A stretch of 26,178 nucleotides of DNA, from positions 1 through 26,178 of the forward strand of contig CAYWJF010000022.1 in assembly GCA_964458545.1 (NCBI GenBank). Direction: 5' to 3'. Below the pieces are notes generated by a model. It was not told the origin of the DNA. It did not search any database and was given only the letters and a program-made list of their open reading frames with translations. The DNA comes from JAYFNU01 sp964458545. Its GTDB lineage: Bacteria > Bacillota > Clostridia > Oscillospirales > Ruminococcaceae. Position numbers and translations under genes: made by a program. Below, piece after piece: positions 1 to 7,627 of this stretch (positions are counted from its first letter, which is position 1; each line of letters begins with the position of its first letter).

Positions 1-47
1 CATTCGTAATGCGCAGGTCGTCGGTTCGAGTCCGACCACAAGCTCCA
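1..47 (+). tRNA. tRNA-Thr (anticodon CGU), 3' part
   Basis: Only the 3' portion is inside the window. Bases 1-14 give the end of the anticodon arm: CA, the seven-base loop TTCGTAA and the 3' stem TGCGC, which puts the anticodon CGT at 5-7 (Thr, decoding ACG). A five-base variable loop AGGTC follows. The T arm is a perfect GTCGG / CCGAC stem around TTCGAGT (20-36). The acceptor 3' strand CACAAGC, discriminator T and an encoded CCA end at 47. The D arm and 5' acceptor strand lie before the window, so acceptor pairing cannot be checked. Confidence 0.88.
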
Positions 48-51
48 CGGC

Positions 52-413
52 GTCGCGGACTACGTATCGTTCGCGGCGTCATTTTTATTGTTTGGTTTAT
101 GTCGCCGTCTCATTCACTTCGTCGCTCCGCCTTTTCGCTCGAAAGCTTTGGCTTTCTCGCGGTGATTATGCTTCGCATAAACTGTTTCGTTGTCGCGGAC
201 TACGTACGTTATCGGCGTCATTTTTATTGTTTGGTTTATGTCGCCGTCTCATTCACTTCGTCGCTCCGCCTTTTCGCTCGAAAGCTTTGGCTTTCTCGCG
301 GTGATTATGCTTCGCATAAACTGTTTCGTTGTCGCGGACTACGTACGTTTTCGGCGTCATTTTTATTGTTTGGTTTTTGTCGCCGTCTCATTCACTCCGT
401 TGCTCCGCCTTTT
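52..413. repeat. 139-bp direct repeat array, about 2.5 copies
   Basis: A 139-bp unit is repeated head to tail directly after the tRNA. The landmark GGCGTCATTTTT occurs at 75, 214 and 353, and GTCGCGGACTACGTA at 52, 192 and 331. Copies 1 and 2 are nearly identical. Copy 3 carries substitutions and breaks off near 413. Each full unit holds two small inverted repeats, GAAAGC/GCTTTC (141-156 in copy 1) and TTATGC/GCATAA (166-180). Because 139 is not a multiple of three, any reading frame through the array reads each copy in a different frame, so it is almost certainly non-coding. No gene is seen between 48 and 470. Confidence 0.85.
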
Positions 414-421
414 TCCTCAAA

Positions 422-467
422 GCAGTCGTTTACTCTTCGCTTGCTCGGTTGCAAACGCCCACACTGC
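422..467. other. Imperfect inverted repeat past the 3' end of apgM
   Basis: GCAGT plus CGTTTAC (422-433) can pair with GCAAACG (451-457) and ACTGC (463-467), with a five-base bulge. It sits just downstream of the minus-strand mutase stop codon. It lacks a convincing U-tract on the minus strand, so a terminator role is only a possibility. Confidence 0.3.
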
Positions 468-470
468 GGT

Positions 471-1688
471 TTAGAAATCGCGGCTGAGGAGTTTTTTCAT
501 TATTGTGTGTCCCTCGTTTATAAAAAGTCCCGTTGCGGCGCAAGCCTTTTCTGTGTACCCTTCCGCGTTCGGCGCGGATTTTTTTGTGCTTTCATAAAGA
601 ACGAAGGGTACCGCGTCACCAGAATGCGTACGTATCTCAATAGGCGTCGGGTGGTCTGGCGTAAGAAGAATAGCGTACTCCTCACCGTCCTCTTTAAGAC
701 CGCCCATTAGTTGACCTAAAACCAGTTTATCTATTGCTTCTATCGCCTCTATTTTGCATTGCGTATCGCCAGCGTGACCGCTTTCGTCAGGGGCTTCAAT
801 ATGTATATAAACAAAGTCGCAGCCGTCACGAAGCAACGCGAGCGCAGCTCTGCCCTTCGCGTCGAAATCGGTTCGCTTTGCGCCCGTAGCGCCTTCTACA
901 TATGGAACGCGCATTCCCGCGGAAAGCCCTAAGCCCTTGACCAAATCCACCGCGCATACCACACCGCCGTTTAAGCCATAAAGCTCCTTAAAGCTGTCGA
1001 ACGCGGGTTTTGTGCCCTCGCCCCAGAACCAACAGGAGTTTGCGGGAAGCAGCCCTCGCTCTACCCTACTTTTGTTTACGGGGTGGTCCTTAAGCAGTTC
1101 GTATGAACGCTTCATATATTTATATAGTCTTTCGCCGTTTTCGCCAGACGGCAGGCAGTCCTTTACAGGCTTTCTCGTAATATCGTGCGGCGGCGTAAGC
1201 TTAGTTCCGAGCTTTGCGTGATTAATTACAAGGCAATGTCGGTAGCTAATTCCCGCATAAAGCCTCATATCGTCTTCGTCGAGCCGCTCGGCGAGATACC
1301 GAATAAGCTCGGCGGCTTCCTCGGTGGTAATCTCCTCTGAGGAATAGTCAATCATCCTTTTGTCGGCATACTCCTCTTCGTCAGAAACACAGACGAGGTT
1401 ACAGCGCATAGCGACGTCGTCGGCAAGCAGCTTTACGCCCATACTTACCGCCTCAAGCGGCGAGCGTCCCGAATAATATTTCGAGGGCGCGTAGCCCATT
1501 ACCGACATATTCGCGACATCCGAGCCGAGAGGCATACCTTTTGGTATCATATGCGCCATTCCAGCCGCGCCGTTTCTCGCAAGGAAATCCATATTCGGCT
1601 TGTTTGCCGCTTCAAGCGGCGTTCTTCCGTTAAGCTCCGCAAGCGGTCTGTCAGCCATTCCGTCGCCGAGTACAACTATATATTTCAT
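471..1688 (-). CDS. apgM: Cofactor-independent phosphoglycerate mutase, archaeal (ApgM) type; possible homoserine kinase
   Basis: A 405-aa member of the alkaline-phosphatase-fold ApgM family, expected to interconvert 3- and 2-phosphoglycerate in the cytosol with divalent metals. Visible family features are the N-terminal metal motif VLGDGMAD (residues 6-13), GSDVANMSVMGY (55-66) with the candidate nucleophilic serine, HIEAPDESGHAGD in the middle, and the C-terminal metal-binding segments LLTPDHPTP and THSGDAVPF. Length is normal for ApgM and shorter than the roughly 510 aa of GpmI. The ATG at 1688 has a GGAG site five bases upstream. A bacterial subgroup of this family has been proposed to act as an alternative homoserine kinase in threonine synthesis. 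Sequence alone does not settle the substrate. It is transcribed alone, divergently from the CdaR gene. Confidence 0.9.
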   Translation of the reverse strand: MKYIVVLGDGMADRPLAELNGRTPLEAANKPNMDFLARNGAAGMAHMIPKGMPLGSDVANMSVMGYAPSKYYSGRSPLEAVSMGVKLLADDVAMRCNLVCVSDEEEYADKRMIDYSSEEITTEEAAELIRYLAERLDEDDMRLYAGISYRHCLVINHAKLGTKLTPPHDITRKPVKDCLPSGENGERLYKYMKRSYELLKDHPVNKSRVERGLLPANSCWFWGEGTKPAFDSFKELYGLNGGVVCAVDLVKGLGLSAGMRVPYVEGATGAKRTDFDAKGRAALALLRDGCDFVYIHIEAPDESGHAGDTQCKIEAIEAIDKLVLGQLMGGLKEDGEEYAILLTPDHPTPIEIRTHSGDAVPFVLYESTKKSAPNAEGYTEKACAATGLFINEGHTIMKKLLSRDF

Positions 1689-1717
1689 AAGCTCTCCGTA
1701 TATATTTTCTTTACTGA

Positions 1718-1726
1718 ATTATACCA
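1718..1726 (-). promoter_or_regulatory. Extended -10 promoter for apgM
   Basis: On the minus strand the bases read TGG followed by a perfect TATAAT (TATAAT at 1723-1718, TGG at 1726-1724). The -35 region is poor, as is common for extended -10 promoters. Transcription would start near 1711, leaving a short leader with the GGAG site. Confidence 0.6.
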
Positions 1727-1772
1727 CAAAATATTGTATTTTAAAGCGAAGAAATAGCGGCAGTTCTTTTTC

Positions 1773-1801
1773 TTGACATTATCTTTATTTTTCATTACCT
1801 T
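1773..1801 (+). promoter_or_regulatory. Candidate promoter for the CdaR-type regulator
   Basis: A perfect -35 TTGACA at 1773-1778 is followed, after 17 bp, by the weak -10 TACCTT (1796-1801). A GGGAGG ribosome binding site (1822-1827) lies between it and the ATG at 1835. The -10 assignment is uncertain. Confidence 0.4.
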
Positions 1802-1834
1802 TAATGTAGCGTAACGCTTAAGGGAGGTCGCCGT

Positions 1835-2971
1835 ATGGTTTTATCTGAAAGCATAGCAAAGCAGGTTGTAGAGCAGCTATCCTCTGTTATCGAACAACAT
1901 ATAAACATAATGGATGTCACCGGCACTATTGTGGGGAGCACCGATAAGGCGCGTATAGGCACTATTCACGGCGGCGCGAAAAAGATACTTGAAGAAAATC
2001 TAAAGGACCTTCTTATCGAGAGTAACGAGGAGTATGAAGGCGCAAAAAGCGGAATTAATCTGCCCGTGCTTTTTGACGGCGAAATAGTGGGCGTAATAGG
2101 AATTACAGGCCAGAGCGAAGAGGTTAAAAAATACGGTGAAATTATAAAGAAGATGACCGAGATACTGCTTCGCGACAGCTACGCGCAGGAGCAAAGAACA
2201 ATAGAGCAGAAAGCACGCGACAGGTTCTTTGACGAGTGGATATTCAACGCTTTCGACGTAAAAAGCCCCGAGGAGTTTCGCCGCCGCGCCGCGCTACTGG
2301 GTGTTCGCCCAGAGCGAATAAAGCGAGTAGCTATACTTAACATATTAAGCGGCGAGCTTCTGCCGCTTTCCGATATAGAGCTTACCGAAATAAGCCGCGA
2401 CCTTCGCCGTAGGCTTGCCGAAACACCGAGCGCCCAAATGTTCCGAACCGCCACCAAATTCGTCTTACTATTTGAAGAAAAAGGCGATAAGGATTTGACG
2501 GATATTCTTCGAAGCATAATTACTGCCATTAACGAAAAGCACGGTTGTCGCGTGGCTGTCGGCGTTGACTCAGGCGCCGCGGTAACGCATATAAGCGCCC
2601 AGTTCGAGCAAGCGGAAAGAGCTTTGAACGCGGGACGCGGCAAAAAAACGAATATATTCATTTACGACGAGCTCGACCCTGTGCAGTTCACGAGCGGAAT
2701 ATCGAGTAAGGATAAGCGCCGTTATGTAGATAGGCTTTTCGGAAATATTGAGCCGCGCGAAATCGACGAATGGATAGCCTTTTTGCGGGTGTTTTACGAG
2801 CTTGACGGCTCTATAAACGCCACCGCCGAAAGACTGAATATGCACAAAAACACCGTACAGTATAAGCTAAATAAGCTAACCGCCCTTTCTGGGCGCGACC
2901 CAAGAAGCTACGCCTCGGCGTTTTTGTTTCAGTTCGCCATTGAGCTTTCAGAGTATAAGGAAACAGATTAG
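1835..2971 (+). CDS. cdaR: CdaR-family transcriptional regulator (sugar diacid recognition)
   Basis: A 378-aa protein with the CdaR layout. An N-terminal sugar-diacid recognition domain (about 1-130, with SSVIEQHINIMDVTGTIVGS and LPVLFDGEIVGVIGITG) is followed by a central GGDEF-like/PucR region (about 155-280). A C-terminal PucR-type helix-turn-helix (about 315-372) contains LDGSINATAERLNMHKNTVQ. In E. coli CdaR activates glucarate, galactarate and glycerate genes. Here the next gene is a glycerate kinase, which supports the same logic. The start is backed by GGGAGG seven bases upstream. The actual effector is inferred from the family: glycerate or a C6 diacid. Confidence 0.9.
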   Translation: MVLSESIAKQVVEQLSSVIEQHINIMDVTGTIVGSTDKARIGTIHGGAKKILEENLKDLLIESNEEYEGAKSGINLPVLFDGEIVGVIGITGQSEEVKKYGEIIKKMTEILLRDSYAQEQRTIEQKARDRFFDEWIFNAFDVKSPEEFRRRAALLGVRPERIKRVAILNILSGELLPLSDIELTEISRDLRRRLAETPSAQMFRTATKFVLLFEEKGDKDLTDILRSIITAINEKHGCRVAVGVDSGAAVTHISAQFEQAERALNAGRGKKTNIFIYDELDPVQFTSGISSKDKRRYVDRLFGNIEPREIDEWIAFLRVFYELDGSINATAERLNMHKNTVQYKLNKLTALSGRDPRSYASAFLFQFAIELSEYKETD

Positions 2972-2979
2972 CCAACCAC

Positions 2980-3001
2980 ATTGTTACTCGTAACAATTTT
3001 T
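2980..3001 (+). terminator. AT-rich hairpin with T-run after cdaR
   Basis: ATTGTTAC (2980-2987) and GTAACAAT (2990-2997) form an 8-bp stem closed by TC, followed by TTTTT. The stem is AT-rich, so termination may be leaky. It could instead be a protein-binding palindrome. Confidence 0.4.
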
Positions 3002-3026
3002 CATTATTGTTTTGTTTTTGGTAATA

Positions 3027-3070
3027 TTGTTTATTCTTTTGTTGGTCACTATACTTGATGTATGGTGACC
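3027..3070 (+). promoter_or_regulatory. Promoter overlapped by an 11-bp inverted repeat upstream of glycerate kinase
   Basis: A -35-like TTGTTT (3027-3032) and -10 TATACT (3050-3055) are spaced by 17 bp. An inverted repeat overlaps the -10: GGTCACTATAC (3044-3054) pairs with GTATGGTGACC (3060-3070), with one T/G mismatch and a TTGAT centre. An operator is the simplest reading, perhaps for the upstream CdaR homologue. A T-rich stretch follows at 3072-3082, so an RNA hairpin acting as terminator or attenuator is the alternative. Confidence 0.5.
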
Positions 3071-3096
3071 GTTTATTTTTTTATAAGGAAGAAGCT

Positions 3097-4230
3097 ATGG
3101 AAATAAAAAAAATTATTATCGCGCCCGATAGCTTTAAGGGCTCGCTTTCTTCTGTTGAAGCGGCGAAAATAATAGAAGAAGAAGCAAGGCTCGCCTTCCC
3201 TAAATGTGAAACGGTTGTTTTTCCGATAGCGGATGGCGGCGAGGGAAGTCTCGACACAATTTATGCCGCGAGCGGCGGAAGTTGGGTAAGCGCAAAGGCG
3301 CTTTCGCCTGACGATAGTATTATCGACGCAAGGTATCTGCTTTTAGACCGTAACCGCGCGGCGCTGGAGCTTGCCGAAAGCAGCGGCTTTACTAAGCAAA
3401 ACGGTCTTCACCCCTTAACCTCCTCAAGCTTAGGCTTCGGTCAGCTTATTCTTGACGCGTTGGAACGCGGCGCGAGAGACTTTACCCTTTGCATAGGTGG
3501 AAGCGCCTCAACCGACGGCGGCTGTGGAATGGCGGCGGCGCTCGGAGTGCGGTTTTATGACAAAGACGGAAAGGTCTTTTCCCCTACGGGCGGAACACTT
3601 CGCGATATAGAGAGCCTTGACGCTTCCTTAATTGACCCGCGTATAAGGCATTGCAATTTTACAGTAATGTGCGACGTTAAAAATCCGCTGTACGGAGAAA
3701 ACGGCGCGGCTTACCGATATGCGCCACAGAAGGGTGCGAGTGCCGAACAAACGGCGCTGCTCGACGCGGGGCTTAGAAACCTCAGCGAAAAGCTTACGGC
3801 GTACTATGGAACAGATTTCTCTTCGCTTGAGGGCGCGGGTGCGGCGGGCGGCTTGGGCGCTGGGTGCGTCGCCTTTCTCGGCGCAAGACTTACAAGCGGC
3901 ATAGACGCTATGCTTTCTCTTTGCGGCTTTAAGGCGGCGGTAAAGGACGCTAACGCGGTTATTACGGGCGAGGGTAAACTTGACGAGCAAAGCCTAATGG
4001 GAAAGGTGCTTAACGGAATTATTGAAGGGTCTGGTGGGCTTCCCGTGATATCGGTCTGCGGCGTTAATAAATGCTACAAAGCGCTACTTGAAAGGTACAA
4101 CGTGACCGCGTTTGAAGCCGCGGAAGGTGTTTCAGCCGAAGAGTGTATAGCGCACCCTACTGAATACGTTAAAAGAGCCTCAAAAAGGGCTATGGAATAT
4201 CTAAAAACTTTAAAGGAGAATGAGAAATGA
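3097..4230 (+). CDS. glxK: Glycerate kinase (GarK/GlxK family)
   Basis: A 377-aa glycerate kinase, phosphorylating D-glycerate with ATP to feed the 2-/3-phosphoglycerate pool. Family motifs are APDSFKGSLSS (9-19), PIADGGEGS (43-51), GGSASTDGGCGMA (134-146), EGAGAAGGLGAG (245-256) and TGEGKLDEQ (290-298). Length matches E. coli GarK (about 380 aa). The frame is open from 3055, but the ATG at 3097 is chosen because AAGGAAG (3085-3091) lies at proper spacing and the MEIKKIIIAPDSFKGS start matches the family. Its product is a substrate of phosphoglycerate mutase, encoded at 471-1688. It follows the CdaR gene and overlaps the next gene by ATGA. Confidence 0.93.
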   Translation: MEIKKIIIAPDSFKGSLSSVEAAKIIEEEARLAFPKCETVVFPIADGGEGSLDTIYAASGGSWVSAKALSPDDSIIDARYLLLDRNRAALELAESSGFTKQNGLHPLTSSSLGFGQLILDALERGARDFTLCIGGSASTDGGCGMAAALGVRFYDKDGKVFSPTGGTLRDIESLDASLIDPRIRHCNFTVMCDVKNPLYGENGAAYRYAPQKGASAEQTALLDAGLRNLSEKLTAYYGTDFSSLEGAGAAGGLGAGCVAFLGARLTSGIDAMLSLCGFKAAVKDANAVITGEGKLDEQSLMGKVLNGIIEGSGGLPVISVCGVNKCYKALLERYNVTAFEAAEGVSAEECIAHPTEYVKRASKRAMEYLKTLKENEK

Positions 4231-6185
4231 GCAAGGAAACCAGAAAACCCCTAATCGTACTGTGTGCGATGCTCGCGGCTGTCTTTATATTTATGACGCT
4301 CGCGAACGCTATTCAGCATGATTTCGGAAAGGTGGACGTAAGCACCTTCTACATAGGTACGGGAGGCGACGGCGAGGAGATATGCGTAAAGCTCTATCAG
4401 CCCGCGAACGCCACGGCGGAAAATCCAGCGGCGGCGGTGCTTCTGCTTCACGGCTACCAGAACGATAAGGAAACCTCCGCTGCCTACGCAATAGAGCTCG
4501 CGCGGCGCGGTATCGTCGCGCTTTCTATCGACGAATATGGGCACGGCTCAACCGAAATAGCTATGCGCGAGCGCGGCTACACCCTTCATAAGTTCACCGA
4601 TTCGCTCGGCAACACAAAAACCGTTTCAGGTCCCGAACGCTTCCTTGTTATGATGAACTTTTCGACGCTTGATTTCTTCTATGAAGAATACAGCGCGGGT
4701 ATGGTAGACAGCTCTATGGGCGGTGACGCCGCTTATAAGTTCCTTGAGTCGTTAAACTTCGTGGACGCGAACCGTATAGGTATTACTGGACACTCTATGG
4801 GTACTTGGGCATCGTGGTCGGTCGCGGCGCATAACCCCAACCACAAGGCAATAGTTATTCAGTGCGGCGAGCTGTTTAACGAAACCGTTTACGACGCGGC
4901 AAAGTATAAGTTCAACAACGTAATGCTTCTTCAGGCAAAGTGGGACGAGTTTAACTACTTCAGAGATTACGAAAACATCGTTTCCGACGAGCTTCTCGCT
5001 TCTCCTCTTCGCTACAGCGATTTTGCTATGCAAAGCTCACCGATAGAGTGGGACACGACCTACGGCAGCTTCGCTGACGGCACGGCGAGACGCATTCAGC
5101 TCCTAATGACAAACCACCGCCTTACCACCCACGATATCGGCGGTATGACCGCGTCTATGGACTGGTTCACCGAGGCTTTGGGCGTTAATACAGAAGTCGC
5201 GGCGAGTAACCACACCTTCCAATATAAAGAGCTTCTTGTGCTTCTTTCAATGCTTTCGGCTCTCGCGGCTATGTTCCCCGCGCTGTTGCTTCTTATGAGG
5301 TTGCCCTTCTTCGCGGAGATTAAACAGCAAAGAATCGGCAACGACGGCAGATATCTGCCGAAAAAGAAGTGGCTTTCCACCGCCTTCGTATCTATTGCGG
5401 TGGGTGCCGTTACCTACCCATTTATGACCCAGCTTGGTCACGGCTTGCTGCCCGTTCCGGAAAATATCTTCAGAATGACCGTCGGCAACGGCTTTATGAC
5501 ATGGTATGTTACCCTCGCGCTCGTCGCGATAATTATCCTTGCGATATGGCGCAAAAAGGGAAAGAAGCGCGGCGACGCTTTCGACTTCTATGACCTCGGT
5601 CTTTCGGATAAGGCACACGCGGAAAAGCTTAACTGGCGGCTTCTCGGAAAATCACTTCTCGCGGCGGTAATACTCGTCGTTGGAATGTACGGACTTGTGG
5701 CGCTTTGCCAGCTAATCTTCAACCTCGACCTTCGTTATATCTGGCCCTTCTTCAAGACCTTTACCCTTGAGCGCTTTGGTCAGTTCTTCGTCTATCTCCC
5801 CTTCTTCACCCTTTTCTTTATCGTGAACGTCGGCTACAAGCTGTTCGGTCAGATGCGCCGTCCGTTTAACGAGGATAAGCCCGTGCGTTCGCTCATCTCA
5901 CTTTGGCTTAAGAACGTCTTCGTGCTTGTTGGGGGACTGCTAATTATAGTGCTTATAGAGTATATCCCCTTCTTCCTTGACCTCGGACCCGGCGCGGATT
6001 TACTCTTTAGCTCCACCTTCGGCGGACCGTTTATGTCAGCGCTGATTCTGATTGTTCCACAGCTTCTCGTGTTCACCTTTATGAGCACTTGGTTTGACAG
6101 AAAAACGGGCAGCGTCTATGTGGGCTCGTTTGTTTCCTCCATGCTCGCGGCATGGATAGTAACAGGCGGCTCGGCAATCTTCTAA
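4227..6185 (+). CDS. Polytopic membrane protein with alpha/beta hydrolase domain
   Basis: A 652-aa protein whose start overlaps the glycerate kinase stop (ATGA), implying translational coupling. It has an N-terminal membrane anchor (about 7-29), then an alpha/beta hydrolase domain (about 45-320) predicted to face outside. That domain has LLLHGY (72-77, oxyanion region), the nucleophile elbow GHSMG with Ser190, an acid candidate near Asp240 and a His candidate at 303 (THDIGG). About eight further hydrophobic segments follow (near 336-357, 384-402, 424-441, 476-500, 519-537, 562-583, 602-619, 630-648). The domain order is clear. The substrate is unknown, and an acyl ester, peptide or lipid are all possible. 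Coupling to glycerate kinase could mean it handles a glycerate-containing compound, but that is speculation. Confidence 0.8.
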   Translation: MSKETRKPLIVLCAMLAAVFIFMTLANAIQHDFGKVDVSTFYIGTGGDGEEICVKLYQPANATAENPAAAVLLLHGYQNDKETSAAYAIELARRGIVALSIDEYGHGSTEIAMRERGYTLHKFTDSLGNTKTVSGPERFLVMMNFSTLDFFYEEYSAGMVDSSMGGDAAYKFLESLNFVDANRIGITGHSMGTWASWSVAAHNPNHKAIVIQCGELFNETVYDAAKYKFNNVMLLQAKWDEFNYFRDYENIVSDELLASPLRYSDFAMQSSPIEWDTTYGSFADGTARRIQLLMTNHRLTTHDIGGMTASMDWFTEALGVNTEVAASNHTFQYKELLVLLSMLSALAAMFPALLLLMRLPFFAEIKQQRIGNDGRYLPKKKWLSTAFVSIAVGAVTYPFMTQLGHGLLPVPENIFRMTVGNGFMTWYVTLALVAIIILAIWRKKGKKRGDAFDFYDLGLSDKAHAEKLNWRLLGKSLLAAVILVVGMYGLVALCQLIFNLDLRYIWPFFKTFTLERFGQFFVYLPFFTLFFIVNVGYKLFGQMRRPFNEDKPVRSLISLWLKNVFVLVGGLLIIVLIEYIPFFLDLGPGADLLFSSTFGGPFMSALILIVPQLLVFTFMSTWFDRKTGSVYVGSFVSSMLAAWIVTGGSAIF

Positions 6186-6204
6186 AACACGCAGGTAAGT
6201 TGAG

Positions 6205-6240
6205 AAAAAAGGACCGTGTCCGAAAGGGCACGGTCCTTTT
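6205..6240. terminator. Bidirectional Rho-independent terminator
   Basis: GGACCGTGTCC (6211-6221) pairs with GGGCACGGTCC (6226-6236) around a GAAA tetraloop, with one T-G pair. TTTT follows on the plus strand, and six A (6205-6210) give a U-tract on the minus strand. It serves the convergent genes ending at 6185 and 6253. Confidence 0.9.
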
Positions 6241-6252
6241 GTATGTAAAAAA

Positions 6253-7578
6253 TTATAGCCCGCGTTTCTTTAAAGCACCAATGAGTGAAACATAAAACTC
6301 CCTTACATCAAAGCCTTCAATATTCTCGCGGTTTAGGTCAATCATATCGGCGTGGGTAACGCCGCGCTTACCTTTGACGGAAACCATAGTGAACTCGCCG
6401 TGCTTCATAGAAGTAACCGCCACGAGCCCGTCGTTATCGCCGTCAAAGCGCTTCACCAGCGGGTAGGACATATTGAGCGGAAACTTTCCTCCGCGCGCGT
6501 TCTTCGCCATAGAGCCGACGCTCTGGTAAAGCACGCCGTCAATATCGGCTATCTCCTTGTCAAACGGCTCGCACACTGTGCTTTTTAGTGAGTTCACAGC
6601 CGCGATAAAATCAGGTGAAACGTCGCCGAGCTTTTTAAGCGAAGTGTTATATGCGGCGGCGAGCTTATTCCTTGCGGCTTCCGGAACGGTGTCAAAAAGC
6701 CTATCGACAAAAACGCAACCCTTATGCGGGGTATTTATTGTTGTAAGGCTTGCCACCATACCGCTCGCGCCGAGCTTCGTTATTGCGTAGCGCGAATCCA
6801 GCCCGCCCTTGGAATGAGCAATTATATTGACCTTCTGCACGTTTGTTTCCTTGCGGATTTCTTCTATTCTTTTCTTTATCTCCGCCGCGCTTTCTTCAAC
6901 CGAGAGCGCCGACTGTTGAGACGCGTAGAAAACCTTGGCTCCGTTGTTTATCAGCTCGTTCGGTATTCTGCCCCAGTAGTTAAGCAGCTTTGAATCTCTG
7001 AAAAAGACGCCGTGGACAAGCAGTATCGGGTACTTTGTCTCGCATACCCTATCAGGTCTTCTCGCTTCGTTTAGCTTCTCCTTTGCGGTTTCAAAAAGCG
7101 CTTCGGCTCTTGTTACCGCAATTATTTTAACAAGAAAAACAAGGTTTAGTACGGGTATCATTCCAAAAACCGCGCCGAGCACCCTCCACTTTATTCCAAG
7201 CTGCACCGAGGTGAAATAAACTCTTAACAGTCCGTTCCAGAAAACTACCGCTTCAAGCAGAACCGCAAGCACTCCGTAGATAATAAGGAAGCTCGTCTGT
7301 GGTTTCACGGCAATCGTGATATAGAGAAAGCACGCCAAGGTAACTATTGAAGTAATAAGGAATATTATAAGCAGGTCGCTTCCGCCAAAGAGTGCGCGAA
7401 GTCGCCTGTTTTTCGCGTCATAAACGCTTGCCTTTATATTTACCGCAATAAACGCTACCACCGCAAAAAGAATAAGCGCGATATTCAAAAGCGTTGGTAA
7501 AGAGGTAATAAACAGTAGCGGAGCGTTTACTGTTATTGCGACTATGACAATACTAATTAACAAGCTTACTCTCTTCAA
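6253..7578 (-). CDS. Membrane-anchored lipase-like alpha/beta hydrolase
   Basis: A 441-aa protein. The N-terminal 155 residues hold about four to five hydrophobic segments (near 5-25, 29-48, 68-90, 97-117, 135-155). The rest is a lipase/acylhydrolase-type domain with the PILLVHGVFF strand (184-193) and the AHSKGG nucleophile elbow (Ser256). Asp383 in the DNDGLV segment and His409 in GVTHAD are likely acid and base. The AHSxGG elbow with INTPHKG (281-287) resembles true lipases of the Pseudomonas/Bacillus class. The start is a TTG at 7578, supported by AGGAG six bases upstream and by the signal-like MKRVSLLISIV start. It is the last gene of the 9179-6253 operon, 49 nt behind the lyxose isomerase gene. 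The substrate is unknown. Confidence 0.8.
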   Translation of the reverse strand: MKRVSLLISIVIVAITVNAPLLFITSLPTLLNIALILFAVVAFIAVNIKASVYDAKNRRLRALFGGSDLLIIFLITSIVTLACFLYITIAVKPQTSFLIIYGVLAVLLEAVVFWNGLLRVYFTSVQLGIKWRVLGAVFGMIPVLNLVFLVKIIAVTRAEALFETAKEKLNEARRPDRVCETKYPILLVHGVFFRDSKLLNYWGRIPNELINNGAKVFYASQQSALSVEESAAEIKKRIEEIRKETNVQKVNIIAHSKGGLDSRYAITKLGASGMVASLTTINTPHKGCVFVDRLFDTVPEAARNKLAAAYNTSLKKLGDVSPDFIAAVNSLKSTVCEPFDKEIADIDGVLYQSVGSMAKNARGGKFPLNMSYPLVKRFDGDNDGLVAVTSMKHGEFTMVSVKGKRGVTHADMIDLNRENIEGFDVREFYVSLIGALKKRGL

Positions 7579-7627
7579 GTCGAACTCCTACTCTTTGCCG
7601 ACTTCGCGGCTTTATACTAAAATAATA

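Noticed and set aside
52..413. Repeat array considered as CRISPR
   Set aside because: The units are 139 bp and contiguous, with no spacers, and there are no cas genes.
9..710. A 233-codon open frame across the tRNA, the repeats and the mutase 3' end
   Set aside because: It reads each 139-bp repeat in a different frame, begins inside the tRNA and runs antisense into apgM. It has no ribosome site.
3055..3096. Upstream TTG/ATG starts for glycerate kinase
   Set aside because: They fall within the promoter palindrome and lack a ribosome site. The ATG at 3097 has AAGGAAG and the family start.
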